Source: Setomelanomma holmii | Taxonomy: Eukaryota; Ascomycota; Dothideomycetes; Pleosporales; Phaeosphaeriaceae | Direction: 5' to 3' | NCBI GenBank assembly: GCA_010015745.1 | Contig: ML978170.1 | Span: 124,001-188,000 of the forward strand | DNA: 64,000 bases | Part shown: piece by piece, positions 45,701 through 57,365 of the stretch | Numbering within the stretch: position 1 is the stretch's first letter | Layout: each line of letters starts with the position of its first letter | Translations under genes and position numbers: made by a program | The notes under the pieces: model-generated | What the model was told of the DNA's origin: nothing | The model's input: only the letters and a program-made list of their open reading frames with translations | Database searches by the model: none

Positions 45701-47034
45701 AAACAAGCAGGTCAGCTTGATCAACCACGAGCTGGGTACAAAGCAAGCGCCAATGAACTTCGAGTATGTCACCGAGCAGGACCAGGCGCCAGCGATGCGA
45801 TTGCATTTCCGAGAAGAGTCTCCGGACAAGAAGCCTCGCATCTGCACGGTCCATCTTGTCTTCCAGGAGGGCAAAGACCGCAACCAGCTCTTTGGCACTT
45901 TTACATCGATGAACATTGCGCCGGGCGAGATGGCATTTGCTCAAGTGCCGCTCAAGTCTTTCCATATCGAAAGCGCTGATCAAGCCGAGGGCTTCAGCCA
46001 AAAGGGCAGCCGCGTGCTCGAGAAGCTGCAGTGGCAAGAAGCTAAAGTTGTCAATCAAGACCCCGAAGCGGCAGGCCTCGAATCCGCGCCCACAGTTATG
46101 AGTGAAAGTCTGAGAATCGTGTGTCGGCATAGTGCTGGTATTATTGCTGACCGCATGAATCTGGGTTGGTAGATCTTGATAATGAGTTGCAACGCCGATG
46201 TACTGACATGCTGCAGGTCCAGGAGAACTACTCGTTCGTCTCCCAATCGATGGTGCTTCTGAGCTCACACTCCTGCGAAACGCCCAGCAGGATTTAGCCG
46301 TGGCGATTGATAGCAGTCGCACAGAAAGAGACGTTCCAGACAATCTTGCCGAGCTTCTGCACACGTTGACCACGGCGTCGACGATCCGGAAGTTGACATT
46401 CAACTCGTTCAAGGATCTGCACGCGTTTCAATTTGCCGTCACTGGTTTTGATGTGAAATTTGATGGGTCAGTATTTGCACAGTCAGTTGGACCGCAAGCT
46501 AACTCATTGCAGCATCGCCTCCACCTTCTCCATATCGCGCCGGCGCATGGTCGTTCCAATTTACAAACAATGGACCGCCAATACTATCCGCATACAGATT
46601 GTCGAGCAGGACAACATCGTACAGCTCTTGGCCTTCTTCGAGGAGTTTTCGCATGCTGACGCAATGAACTTTAAGCTCTCGTCCATGGACACGTTTGAGA
46701 AATCAGACAAAGGTGGCAAGTTTGGCCTGAAGCTTGTGGATGCCAAATTTGCGCTTCCGGTGGAGGAAAGACGTGGCGAGGGCAAGATGCAGAAGGAGGA
46801 AGGTCGACTGACCGGCTGGGCGGGCATCAAGCGGAAGTTTGTGTGTTTGGACGAAATCGAATATCCAGGCGAGCACGATGACATCCTCATCCAGTTCGAT
46901 TCGAAAGAGAGTAAGTACTTTCGTTTGCATGGCCTGAGATGCATGCTAACAATGATACAGCACGCGATGTTTTCGCCTCGGCGCTTCCTGCCGCAACCAT
47001 GGAGCGCAAGTTCACGGTTCGCAGGAAGATCTAG
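42774..47034 (+). CDS. Large fungal protein of unknown function (1370 aa)
   Basis: Four exons (42774-46164, 46217-46466, 46513-46910, 46961-47034) sum to 1370 residues in one frame. The start ATG at 42774 lies in an ideal context (caccATGG) and opens with MVDAREAAHEAANKFM; in-frame sequence further upstream has no ATG. The first half (to about residue 580) is low-complexity, rich in Pro/Ser/Arg and probably disordered. The second half is folded-looking: an alpha-helical block (LTAQLGGQLYDRTPLQWLRAATWWFLRGR) and several beta-rich blocks (SELINIILGPGLDGGPSWDDVKW, VSIHLRHGF-type segments). It ends with FTVRRKI. No signal peptide or membrane span. I do not recognise a named domain. It is probably conserved among filamentous ascomycetes. 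Confidence 0.85.
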
Positions 47035-48416
47035 CCTGACGTGGCACTAGTTCAATCATGTTCTTCACAGACTTTGAGTATTTCTTTTGTTTTGACGATT
47101 CCACGTCCCGGCGGCAATACACGTTTTGGCAAGCAGGGCGTTTGCGGCGTTACAGGCATATTCCTGCTATCACCACTGGCATTTGGGCAGGAGCTTGGAG
47201 TTTCTTGGGCACAGGTTGTTATAATCTGTTGTTATGCATAGCAGGTTAGGTATGCGTGAACTGCAGAGGCAAGGAGCCCATTGTCTGCCTACTGGCGCTC
47301 GCCTGCTGGAAGCAGAGAGGAAATGTGGATAGATCAAGCATCGATCATGACATGTGTTCAGCTTGCCAGGTGTGCACAAGTGAGTTGTACTGTCGTACCG
47401 CAGGCGCGGTACTGCGCGATTGGAGACTTTTGTTCCCCCAAGGTGACGAGGGAGCCGGCATTCGTGGAGCGGCTGTCACTGTGGCCCACGACCTGGGTCG
47501 ACATATGGGCGAACATTGCAACCAACGTGATAGACGCAAAGAGAGGTCCTTCCACAGCCAATACATACGAGAGAGGTACTTGGGTACTTGGGTACTTGGG
47601 TACTTTGGTACATGCCCAGATCAGATGACTGAGAATCGATGTGGGCGCATCACAGTTCCACAGCATGCCGGGATGGATTGTCTTTTCGTTGTGTGGAGGC
47701 ATGCACGTTCGTACGATAATGGCAGCTAGCGTCCGCGATGCATGGGAAAAGCAGAAGTGTTGAGCGCAATGAGTGGATGGACACTGACGCTGAGATGCGG
47801 AGTGACGAATGGCAGTAATGCAAGTCGAGCGATTTAGAGGATGTAGTCGTAATTCGAGCTATCCATGTGCAAGTAAGCACCGGCGGCCGCTGTGGTTGGA
47901 GTGCTGATGCAATAGCGGCCAATATCTTGGAAGGCACGAGCCGAAGCCGTGCGCGCCTCTGTAGCCATTGCAGCAGCCATGTTGCGCCCACGCTATCCAA
48001 GCGACCTGCTCCTTTCGACCCAGCCCCCTCACTCTCCAAATCTCACCCACGTCTCCATCGCATCGGCGCATAGACATTCACAATTCTAGAGACACTCGAC
48101 TCATCGCATACTGGCATTCAGCACACTGTAGGGATCGGCATCGTCGCGAACCGCTGGCTTGGCACCTCAAGGCTACGTGCGTCACCAATCTTGTCCTCGC
48201 TCGGGATCCGACATAGCAACGACGCCCACATTGAACCCGCCCCGACCGCGAAGCAGCACACGGTCGCATGCAGCAGGCCTCGGCCCTCTTGCGCGACATG
48301 AATTCCCCATAAGACCCGCACCCAGCTTGAGCGACTCGGCAGCGAACCGATTGGCAGCGCCGACCAGGGCAGACGTCGAGGACGGGCACGACTCGACGCA
48401 TGCTTCAGCGGGGAGC
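47035..48416. other. Intergenic between the two large genes
   Basis: 1.38 kb, with a short GGTACTTG tandem repeat. Upstream of 48417 the frame is open but contains no ATG, so it is treated as leader. No gene was recognised. Confidence 0.45.
47575..47611. repeat. GGTACTTG short tandem repeat
   Basis: About four to five imperfect copies of an 8-bp unit. Confidence 0.85.
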
Positions 48417-51400
48417 ATGGCAGAACCACAGTCTGATGTATATGCCCTGCTCGAGGCGCATTTCGACGACCAGCCCAAGCTGCGACACTACAAGCACCTC
48501 CCTCATCGCACCGACGAGCTCCGCACCTTCTCGTCCGCAACGGCTCCTCTTGTACTGACCGCAGACGATGACACGGACTCGGTATTCACCGACCAGCAGC
48601 CTACGCCGCTGGAGCCCCCAGCTGTGCTGAAGGGCACCGATGGCTTGCCGCCGACCCCGCCCACCATGTCACAAGATGGCCAGCCCGCGCAGAACCTTGA
48701 GACCGGACCGCATGCCGATGATGTGATGAACTCTTTGACCTCGAAGAAGTCCACGCTGAGCACGCCGGTTAATGCGCGAAGTCCGCCGACACCAGATCCG
48801 AGCCCTCCACGATCGGGCGCATCACATGCCAACCTCGAGCGCCCTAATTTGTTCGCTTACCCTTCCAGTAGAGCTGAGAGCTTCATGACGGCGCGCGAAG
48901 ACCCTCTCTCGTCCGAGGCCAGCGAAGGCCGATCTGTCACGCCTGCGAACGAAAGACTGAGCACAGTGGAGGAGGATCGAGGATTGGGATTGGCCTTCGA
49001 GAACGAGGACAATGACATCACGCCCACAGACTCTGTGCGCCGTATCTACCCGCCCCAGGCAGAACCAGATGCGACGGCCGGTGCGCCGCAAGTCAAAGAT
49101 GACTCGATGGAGGAGGTCGTCCCAGATCGCGAGTGGAACACAGAGCTTATGCGCAATGTGACGATTCGCCGCAAACGAAAACCCAGCACATCTCCACGAA
49201 AGGATCCGGTCCCAGCTGTTGGTATTGGTGAAACCGCGTCGCCATCACCGAGCCCAAGACCACGTCGAGCTTCTGGTTTGCGCGAGCGAGTCGAAGCAAG
49301 CCACAGTCCTGTAACACCTTCGATCGAGAACTTTGCACAGTCAATCGGATGGCCAAGCGAGGACAGATGGGCAACGGAAGAGATAGCGGAGGAGAGGGGG
49401 CGTGAAGAACAGAAGCGGAACTCGACCTCATCTGTGAGCTCCACTGTTGTAGAAGCAAGGATCATCATCACACCGCCCCGGCGCCGGCAAACGCTACGAC
49501 ACAGCGGCAAGAACATGGCGTATAGAGACGAAGGCTCGCCAACCCCAAGTCGCAATTCCAGGAGGCAGTCGAGCCGGCAGTCGTCGATTCCCGAGGACGT
49601 TCCACTTCATCGGCTTGTTCACAAAAGAGTCAGCCTTGCTGATAGGACAAAGCGGATCAGTGCCGAGTCGGACACTTTGGGCAGTGAGCGAAGCGTGTCT
49701 TCGCCCCTGTCTTTCCGCTCTAGGATCATCGACAGTTCGGCGGCGACACTGCGCCATCAGGAGTCTGTCCGGATGGTGCTGCAACCCGCAGCGGATATCC
49801 TAAGTCGAACGAATTCCGTAACACGCCCATATCATGCAGGAGAGATGTTCCACAAACGCATCGCTTCCGCGCCTGAGCCTGCGAGAAAGTCGGCCATGTC
49901 GTCTGCACCCAGGCACTATTCGCAACTGTCACCACCTAACAGCCCACGCCGCGCCGAACAAGTCAGATTTCAGACGCCTGACGATGAGCCAATGTCTTCC
50001 ATACGCTCACCTGGTCCCTCCTTTGACTCACCCAGGTCTGTCAAGCGGCGACAACGATCAAACGTAGCCGAAACGAAGCAACCGATCGATGTGAACAAGT
50101 CGCTTCCCGCGATACCTCACAACGAACAGAGCGATTCTGCACCCCGCGATGCGTTCTTAGGAGCCAGCCATCCGGAGGAGGAGAGGCGACCACCCTCAGC
50201 CTTGATGGAGAGAGTACGGCAATTGGTAGCCGAGCGAGAAGCTGCAGATGAAGCCGCCATCGCAGCCAAATCGACCAAGTCGCCGGCCACGCCAGAGCAA
50301 CCGGCAGCACTTTCGCCGCCACAGGAACAAACACCGTCGACTGGTCGCGGTTCGCTTTCTCCTCTCGGCCTATCACTTTCTCGGGAACGTGCTTCAACCT
50401 CGCCCGAAGTTGTGATTCGGCCAAGCCTGGATCGAGTCTCGACTGAAGAGATGATCCGCCGCAGTCATGAGTACAGAAGGCCTTCTGAAGAGCATGGCCG
50501 TGTCAGTTTCGACAGATCCACCATCCGCACTGAGGAACATGCCGGAGCACGGCACCTCTTTGCCTCCACAACGCCTTTTTCACAATTCTCCGACACACCA
50601 ATTGAAGTGAGTGAAGCTACGGCAGTGAGCATTTTCCCGCACAACAATCACTCCTTGCTTGTCGTCCAGCAGGTTTCGCGAGGCAACTCAATGCTCCCAG
50701 AGTCTCGCCAGCTGGAACACGGAGAGTATCTCTCGCGCCACGAGTTTCAAGAGCATCGATCTACGCCGACTCCGCCTTTTGTGGACGCAAGCGAATCTCA
50801 CCATGATGGCGCACAACATACTCCTCAACCACCGACACTAAACTTCGAACCTTCTACGCCACCCATGCAGATTGCGTTGCCACAGCCTTCTGCAGTAGAC
50901 TCTCCCTTGAAAAATCCACGAGCACCTCCAGAGCCACCGGTCATCAACTTCATTCCTCCTACACCAATGGAAGAACTTGAGAAGCAGCTTGTGCCTGGAC
51001 CACCAAAGCGTTCTGACTCACATCCGCAGAGACGACTAAGCTTAGTCCAGAGAGCTCGAAGATATTCCGATCAGCTCCTGCCGACGCTCTTGAACCGCGC
51101 TGCGAGCAATAGAGGTCGATATGTAAGTGACTCGCACAGGTCCCATCGCAATCCGAAAGTCCCAAGCGTGAACGAGGAGGATGGGACGTTACATCCCTTT
51201 TGGCGCCCACGTGGGTTCTGGGACGGTTTTGATGACAGCGAGTCTGAAAGTTCGGAAGAGGGCTTGCACCCCGGGGGCGATACTTCTGATGTGGAAGAAG
51301 AAGCCCAGCCTCCTAGACGCTCTAACACACTTGGCAAGCGTCTTACCTCTGGATTCAGGGGATCTGGCGGCTTCCTTATTGGAAACTCGCTGGGCGTTGA

Positions 51401-51767
51401 ACGGCACGGTACCAACAAGCGACGCCATCACGTCACTTTACCGCCTCACTTCCCCAAATCACCGAAATCATCTACACATACCTCGTCTCCGAAGATTATG
51501 ATTCAACCTCCTACCTTTCACGACAGCAACAACCGCGTGTCCAAGCGCACTTCACATGGTAGTCTGAGAGCCGCCGAGCGGAGAGGCAGCTGGCGAGATG
51601 GCAGGAGCTTGCCCGGCTTGGGTAAGAAGTACCAAGTGCAGTATATCGGGCTCAGTGGTGTGAAGGAACGCTTTAGAGAGGGCCGACGAGAGAAACGAAG
51701 GGACAAAATTCGACAGAGCATCGGAACTCGCGTATATGATGAGCATGGAGGTCCAAATGCGACATAG
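48417..51767 (+). CDS. Large disordered fungal protein of unknown function (1116 aa)
   Basis: Single long exon of 1116 residues from ATG 48417 (MAEPQSDVYALLEAHFDDQPKL). Almost the whole protein is Ser/Pro/Arg/Glu-rich and looks disordered, with many SP/TP motifs that would suit proline-directed kinases. Better-conserved-looking islands are the N-terminal acidic segment and the C-terminal basic block: HPFWRPRGFWDGFDDSESE, SGFRGSGGFLIGNSLG and KERFREGRREKRRDKIRQS. No membrane span or signal peptide is seen. No named domain was recognised. It follows another large disordered protein in the same orientation. Confidence 0.85.
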   Translation: MAEPQSDVYALLEAHFDDQPKLRHYKHLPHRTDELRTFSSATAPLVLTADDDTDSVFTDQQPTPLEPPAVLKGTDGLPPTPPTMSQDGQPAQNLETGPHADDVMNSLTSKKSTLSTPVNARSPPTPDPSPPRSGASHANLERPNLFAYPSSRAESFMTAREDPLSSEASEGRSVTPANERLSTVEEDRGLGLAFENEDNDITPTDSVRRIYPPQAEPDATAGAPQVKDDSMEEVVPDREWNTELMRNVTIRRKRKPSTSPRKDPVPAVGIGETASPSPSPRPRRASGLRERVEASHSPVTPSIENFAQSIGWPSEDRWATEEIAEERGREEQKRNSTSSVSSTVVEARIIITPPRRRQTLRHSGKNMAYRDEGSPTPSRNSRRQSSRQSSIPEDVPLHRLVHKRVSLADRTKRISAESDTLGSERSVSSPLSFRSRIIDSSAATLRHQESVRMVLQPAADILSRTNSVTRPYHAGEMFHKRIASAPEPARKSAMSSAPRHYSQLSPPNSPRRAEQVRFQTPDDEPMSSIRSPGPSFDSPRSVKRRQRSNVAETKQPIDVNKSLPAIPHNEQSDSAPRDAFLGASHPEEERRPPSALMERVRQLVAEREAADEAAIAAKSTKSPATPEQPAALSPPQEQTPSTGRGSLSPLGLSLSRERASTSPEVVIRPSLDRVSTEEMIRRSHEYRRPSEEHGRVSFDRSTIRTEEHAGARHLFASTTPFSQFSDTPIEVSEATAVSIFPHNNHSLLVVQQVSRGNSMLPESRQLEHGEYLSRHEFQEHRSTPTPPFVDASESHHDGAQHTPQPPTLNFEPSTPPMQIALPQPSAVDSPLKNPRAPPEPPVINFIPPTPMEELEKQLVPGPPKRSDSHPQRRLSLVQRARRYSDQLLPTLLNRAASNRGRYVSDSHRSHRNPKVPSVNEEDGTLHPFWRPRGFWDGFDDSESESSEEGLHPGGDTSDVEEEAQPPRRSNTLGKRLTSGFRGSGGFLIGNSLGVERHGTNKRRHHVTLPPHFPKSPKSSTHTSSPKIMIQPPTFHDSNNRVSKRTSHGSLRAAERRGSWRDGRSLPGLGKKYQVQYIGLSGVKERFREGRREKRRDKIRQSIGTRVYDEHGGPNAT

Positions 51768-52716
51768 CACTGGAGTGGTGGCCACACGACCGAATCGATC
51801 TAGAACGAAACGATTTGCATGGACATATTACTGATTTACAGCTGGGTTGGCGAAGGCGTTTGGGCTTTTCGGGATACCTTTCGACGGACTTTTACTCTCG
51901 GATTCCCATTTTCGAACATTTGATGGCGACGTTTATACCACGCACACGCTACGACTTTCTACGAAGCTAAGCATGCATCTAGTTCGATTTGGACTACGGC
52001 AGCGGATTCTGTACATGTATTGCATATAGCCTGGCATATCTAACATTTATCTCACCATTGCTTGACCAAGACGTGGGAACTATTGCTCATCTTTTTCTTT
52101 TTAAACGCTGGAGATTATCACAAGCCATGCGCCTCCATAACTGCGACTTGCGCAGTTCAGCGAAATTGCTTCTATCGTACTTCGCGCTCAACCTCACACG
52201 CCCCTGACAAGATGGTAAATAGCAATTGACCGAACATCGATGTGCAACCAGCTTCCACATGGATTTTCCGCGTCACCTGCACATGGAATGGTCGATCAAA
52301 GAATGGAGTCACGAGACCCGCGAATTTGGTCAAATGCAGCCCTCGAGCAGCCCCAGACCGCAGCATGCATTTCCCTTATGGGAAGCAATTGACTCGAAGT
52401 CTTGTAGCCGTCGCTACCCCCGTTGCAGATTTATTTCAGTGGCAATCAAACCGAACCGCGCCACTGATTCCATCACCATGGACGAGACATGCTCTCGAAT
52501 CTTGGACTCGAATACTCGGAATTCTGAAACTGGCTTACGTCTACTTTCCGGCACCATCAGCATCGCGGTACGAGTATGATGACCTTCGCACTGGCAAGAG
52601 AGCCTCATTTACTATCTACGATGAGGGGCACTAGCGTTGTGATATGATATGCCATCGAGGGCTACTTGAGGCAAGAACTATCAGCGTTCGCTGCATGATG
52701 GGGTCCTGATTCTCGA
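51768..52716. other. Intergenic, no gene recognised
   Basis: 949 bp between the large gene and the RING pseudogene. It marks the start of the repeat-affected block. No coding signal was supported. Confidence 0.5.
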
Positions 52717-54144
52717 ATGTTGCGGATGGTATGGAAGGAGAACAACCTTAGCTGCAGCATCTGTCAAGGTCCTCTCGACTCCAACGATAGTGGTGGGTAC
52801 CGTCTGGCTGTCGTTCCACTGCTATATTGCGGTCACGCATTTCATCAGCCATGCATCCTGGATTCGCTGGAGAGCACAGCTGCCAACCGCAATTTGTGCC
52901 CGAGCTGCTGTAAACCAATATGCAAGCTGAACGTCTTGTCACCAGAAAAGGAGGCCGAACGTCGTCAGGACCAGTATCTGCATGCCCGCAGCAACGACTA
53001 TTTTAACACCAAAGATTATCAGTTACTCATGTCTCTAACCGACACGGAGTTCATGGCTCAATACACTATCTGGCGTCGGAAAAGCTAGGAGAACTACGTT
53101 CGCATCATCGACAACGTCCGAGGGGCTTGGGTTCGTCAAGACAAGCTACAATCCTTCATCTGCTCGGTGCATGCTGAAGCTCGCATGGAGTGGCTTGACT
53201 TAGAAGTGGCCGCTCGGATATACAACCGTCTGCGGGACGTCGACGAACTGGAGTCTAAGTAGGGCTACTTGCTTGAGGTGTACTATCGCGGTATGCTGGA
53301 CAACTACCATCAAGATTGGGTTGGTGGTGGAGACAACGAAGATGCTCTGGAGATGGCTGGTGACAGTGACGTTGCTTCCGACCACTCGGATGGCTCGCAG
53401 TATGCGGTTCGTGAAGCGATTGGGGATGTTGAGCCATTTGTGATCAACGACAATGGTCACGATCAAGTACAATTTGGAGACGGCGATACTGACATGGACA
53501 TGGACATGGATGCGGAGCACGAGCGCATGGTCCTCGACCATCCAATACCCCCGCAGCAGGTTCCTGCCCAGTCAGCTATACCTCCTGTAGCACCTGTCAG
53601 CCCTCTCTTAATGCTTGCGGAAGCCGCAGAGCTAGTTGAACGACCTCCTGAGGCACATACGCGGCCAATTGCATCAGCATCAGCTGTTCCTCCGGTACAG
53701 CCAGCTCACCCTTCAGCTCCGTCTCACCATGAGCGTATAACCAGCTGGGCCACTGCTACATCTGCCTACACATAAGCATCCGCCTCCAATCACGTCCATC
53801 GACCAGACACTCCGCACTCGTCGGTGCCAATCACCGACCAACAATCGGTCGCGCCCGCGCATCCACGCCGCCACGGTCGTTCTGACCGCTCCTACATCGA
53901 TTCCTCTCGTCATGACCGGGAACTCCGTCACTATCGACAATCGCACTTCCGGCGCCAGCGCCAGTGGCTTAAGTGTGATAATGTCATTGTAGCTGAGTTT
54001 CCTGCAGGCTCCACGGTTCGGCCGATAGGCGACATGAAGTGGGAGGTGAAGAACTGCGCCGGGCAGATTGCCGGTATCATACCCGATGCCATTGGCTACA
54101 TGACGATTGGAGACTCCGTAGTCTTGTATCGATTGAAGACGTAG
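52717..54144 (+). pseudogene. RING-finger protein gene with three Gln-to-stop lesions
   Basis: One frame of 476 codons is open from ATG 52717 to the stop ending at 54144, except for three stops: TAG at 53086, TAG at 53260 and TAA at 53773. The first part has a RING finger: C-S-I-C, then YCGHAFHQPCIL, then CPSCC (residues about 11-68), normal for an E3 ubiquitin ligase. The rest is acidic and Pro-rich with a closing globular piece (DNVIVAEFPAGSTVRPIGD...MTIGDSVVLYRLKT). Each stop is one C-to-T step from a Gln codon (CAG, CAG, CAA), i.e. CpA-to-TpA, the signature of repeat-induced point mutation. It abuts two transposons. Confidence 0.85.
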
Positions 54145-54271
54145 AGGATGAGGTGATGCAATTTTCGCTATACTTAAGCGTCTGATAGGTACGTTGCTTG
54201 ACGGACACGGGAAAAGTGGTTGGGGGCGTCTTGAACGCGTGTAGATGGGTATGTAAAGAGATTCTTGGGTA

Positions 54272-54297
54272 ACGTGCTACACCAGTAAGCTGCGCAC
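54272..54297. repeat. Left terminal inverted repeat of element A
   Basis: 26 bp, exact inverted match to 55540-55565. Confidence 0.95.
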
Positions 54298-55476
54298 TGC
54301 TGTCCCTGGTGGGGACGGCGTTCTGACGACGGTAAGGTTGGATAGGACGCGCTCTGGACAAAGTGGGATAAGCCCTGTCGCCTCAAAGCCAGCCTTAATG
54401 TTTCTCTCTGACAGGACTGTCTGCCTGATCTTCTGGTATATCATTAGGAAGTCAAGTTTGTTGACATGAAAGACGCCTTGGCGGGCAAGCTCAGCCACCT
54501 CATGTCTGTACACTACCTTAAGAGGAGAGTAGCAGCCAACGTCAAGAGGCTGAAGAAGGTGTGAGGTGTGGGGTTGCATGCAGAGAGTGATAATCCTGTT
54601 GTCCTTGCAATATTGATCAAACGCTGGCGTTGCGTGGCTGTCATGGCTGTCAAGGACAAGCAGTCTGTATGCTCCTGTTGTATGCGACTCTGTGTGTCTG
54701 TTGAAGTGCTTTACCCACTCAAAACCAAGCTCATTGGTTGTCCATCCATTGTCGCTGACAGCAATAACTGGGTCTGGTAAGAGGTCCTTGTACCAGCTGG
54801 CTTGGTGGAGCTTGCCAGACAAGATCACAAAGGGTGGAAGACACCAGCCAGACGCGTTGATACACTCAATCACGGATACCCAATCTCTGTTGCCTGGCTG
54901 TACAGTAGTAGCTCGGCCAATCCTGTCAGAGCTAGTGACAACTTTAGACGTTGCAGCAACTCCCATCATGAAGCCAGTCTTGTCAAAGTTGTGTATGTCC
55001 TCTGAGAGGACTCCCCACGTCTGGTGCGTGTCCTCTACAAGCTTAAACCATGCGCTGATCTGGACAGGATCCTCATTCCTTGCCATTTGTGAGTGGAATT
55101 TCCTATTCCACTTTGTCTGAAACTCTGGCTGGTTGTTGATAAAGGGCGTTACCCAGTTCTTGCCCACGCATAGGGGAGAAGAATTTTGGCCGCGAGCAGC
55201 AAGTAAAATGTCTGCCATTTGTCATACATTGATAATATAAGGGGGAAATCCACAACGATCAAGGTCAAGGATCCATTGAACAAGAGATTGCTCTTCAATA
55301 GCGTTTAGCTTGCAGTTGACAGATGTTGTCGCATGTTTTGGTAGGGTGCCTTGAAGGCGCATCTGCAGGGTTGATTCTGGTACATTAAAGGCTGCTGCAA
55401 GAGCACGTTTAGACTGACAAGGATTTCTCTGAAAAGAGGCAATAGCAAGGCTTAAACGACCCTCTTTTGAAGACAT
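54277..55476 (-). pseudogene. DDE_1 transposase of element A, one stop
   Basis: From Met at 55476 (MSSKEGRLSLAIASF) the frame has a helix-turn-helix/psq-like DNA-binding N-terminus, a TGA at 55222 where Arg is expected (IINV-R-QMADILLA), then the DDE nuclease. Acidic positions are in HNFDKTGFMMG, LLVLDSHDSHATPAFDQYC and LLQPLDVGCYSPLK. The C-terminus ends at 54277 inside the inverted repeat. A single nonsense codon breaks an otherwise complete protein of about 400 residues. Confidence 0.9.
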
Positions 55477-55539
55477 GAAAGGTGGTTGTTGTGGTGTTAC
55501 GGTAGATGAGATAAGACGCGCTGCGCGCGTCTTGGTGGG

Positions 55540-55565
55540 GTGCGCAGCTTACTGGTGTAGCACGT
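55540..55565. repeat. Right terminal inverted repeat of element A
   Basis: 26 bp, exact inverted match to 54272-54297; followed by the shared TA. Confidence 0.95.
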
Positions 55566-55567
55566 TA

Positions 55568-55631
55568 ACGTGTTTTATAAGCGAGTGACGCGTACAAGCG
55601 AGTGACGCACCCCACCAAATTTGCGCCCCTC
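55568..55631. repeat. Left inverted repeat of element B with subterminal repeats
   Basis: Matches 57366-57446 in inverted orientation, with one subterminal 17-bp unit fewer. Confidence 0.88.
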
Positions 55632-55700
55632 TTTGGGTGTATGTCTCAACAACCTTAGGAGACAATATACAGATTTTCACAGAGTAGATGAAGTAGTATA

Positions 55701-57348
55701 TTAAGTATCCTTTTTGCATGTATGTGAGTTGTGGCCAGTCTCTCTGCACCTTGTGCAGCGTGCCAGAGCCTGGCAACTAAGGCCTGATCGCTCTCCCCCT
55801 TGACGCTTTTCATGAGCAATCTGCTGATCAGCCTCACCTTGAGCAAGTATATCCTCTCCAGCTCCCTTTGTTAAGACTCCTTGCTTCTGTATACGCTTTT
55901 TTTTTTCGATTTTTTCCCTTTGACGCTGCCTCATTAGCCTTCTCAAGGCTGGTGACCCAATCGCGCATTAGCTCAGCTGAGAGCATCATCACCTCCGCCC
56001 CCTTCTTGAGATGGTCAATAGCCTGAATAATTGAGGCTGGCGACGAGCTCTTGTGCCGCTGCACGCAATCACGTATTAAAGTTGATTGAGCCTCAAGCTC
56101 ACGTACGTTGCTTGGCGTACGAGCCTCTCAGGGAGCCTCTACGAGAGCAGCAGGAGTAGGCGTACGCAGCTGCACGTCCAGCTTCGACAGGACAGCGTCT
56201 GGCTGGAGAAGAACAAGGCCTGCGCCTCGGAAGGCTGAGCAGATATTGGCTGACGTGAACGATCGATCAAAGGCTGCCTTGAACGCTGGCAGAAACTCAA
56301 GCTTTGTAACGTGGTTGATGTGGTACAGTAGTGGATCTGAGCCACAATCTCACGACTGTACGCGCGCTTTAGCGGCAAGAAGCAGCCAACGTCAAGTAGC
56401 TGCAGCAGATGTGACAAGTGAGGCGGCATACAGAGCGTGTAGATATTGTTTTCCTTGCAGAGCTCTCGAAATTTTAGAGAGTGGTGGCTCTCGTGGCTGT
56501 CAAGAATAAGCAGGCGACGTGCACCTATAACACGAGTCTTTGTATGAGCATCAAAGTGCTTTAGCCAGTCAACTCCTAGCTTGTTGGTTGTCCAGCCATT
56601 GTCGCTGACTGCGATCGCCCAGTCAGTCGCGTGGGATCTCTGTCTCCTCGTACCAGGCAGATAGATGATAGCGGCCAGCAAAGATGAGGAACGGTGGGAT
56701 TGACCAGCCAGCTGCGTTGATCGCAGCAATCAACATCACCCACTCACGATTGCCTGGCTGGATAGCCTTTGGTCTGCCTCTCCTCTCTGACCCTGTAACG
56801 ACGAGCTGAGTTGTAATCTTGCCCATCATGAAGCCAGCCTCGTCAAAGTTGTAGACATCCTCATTGCAGATGCCATACTTGGCTTTTGTCTGCTCTACAA
56901 GCTCAAATCACTCTCTGATTAGTACAGGATCCTCGCATAGAGCTCTCTGCCTATTGTACGCTTGATTGAAACACGTTGTAAGACTGTCTGTACGCTTGAC
57001 AAAGTTGCGCGGCCAGTGGACGCCAACGCAATGTGCGCCGCATGCAGCCAGCAGCTTATTAGCCATATCACGTACAACGTCAAACGTAGGCGCAAATCCA
57101 CGTTGATCTAGGTCGAGTATATAGCTAACAATTACCTCCTCTTCTAGCTCACTGAGTTTCTTTGAGTTGGGCGGACAATCGCGTTGGGCAGGCTTGGCAG
57201 CGCGTCGGCGGCGGAGCGTCGCTTCGGCTACATTATAGACTGCTGCAGCGGAACGATTGCCTTGAGTTTGGCTAGCATTAATAGATAAGATAGCAAGCTG
57301 AATATCTGCTTCTTTTGAAAGTAATTGAGTAACGTTATGTGGAGCCAT
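55701..57348 (-). pseudogene. DDE_1 transposase with zinc knuckle, several lesions (element B)
   Basis: Starts at 57348 (MAPHNVTQLLSKEADI) with the DNA-binding region. TGA replaces Trp near 56910 (LIRE-W-FELVEQ). The DDE core follows (YNFDEAGFMMGK, LLILDSHESHHSLKF, LLDVGCFLPLKRAYS) but changes frame near 56650 and again near 56310. The tail carries a coiled-coil-like block and ends in a CCHC zinc knuckle, CTRCRETGHNSHTC, typical of fungal transposases of this group. It is related to the transposase of element A but clearly older. Confidence 0.88.
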
Positions 57349-57365
57349 TGTACATTGAGACGGAA

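Larger units (their letters stand above)
54272..55565 (-). mobile_element. Tc1/mariner-type DDE transposon, 1.3 kb (element A)
   Basis: 1294 bp between TA dinucleotides at 54270-54271 and 55566-55567. The 26-bp terminal inverted repeats are perfect and begin ACGTGCTACACCAG. The interior is one minus-strand transposase. Its right-hand TA is also the left-hand TA of the next element. Confidence 0.93.

Noticed and set aside
48159..48416. In-frame extension upstream of the 1116-aa protein
   Set aside because: Opens with TTG; the first ATG is at 48417.
52717..54144. Recoding of TAG/TAA as glutamine
   Set aside because: All three stops fit Gln, but every intact gene in the window uses TAA/TAG/TGA as normal stops, so RIP decay explains it better.
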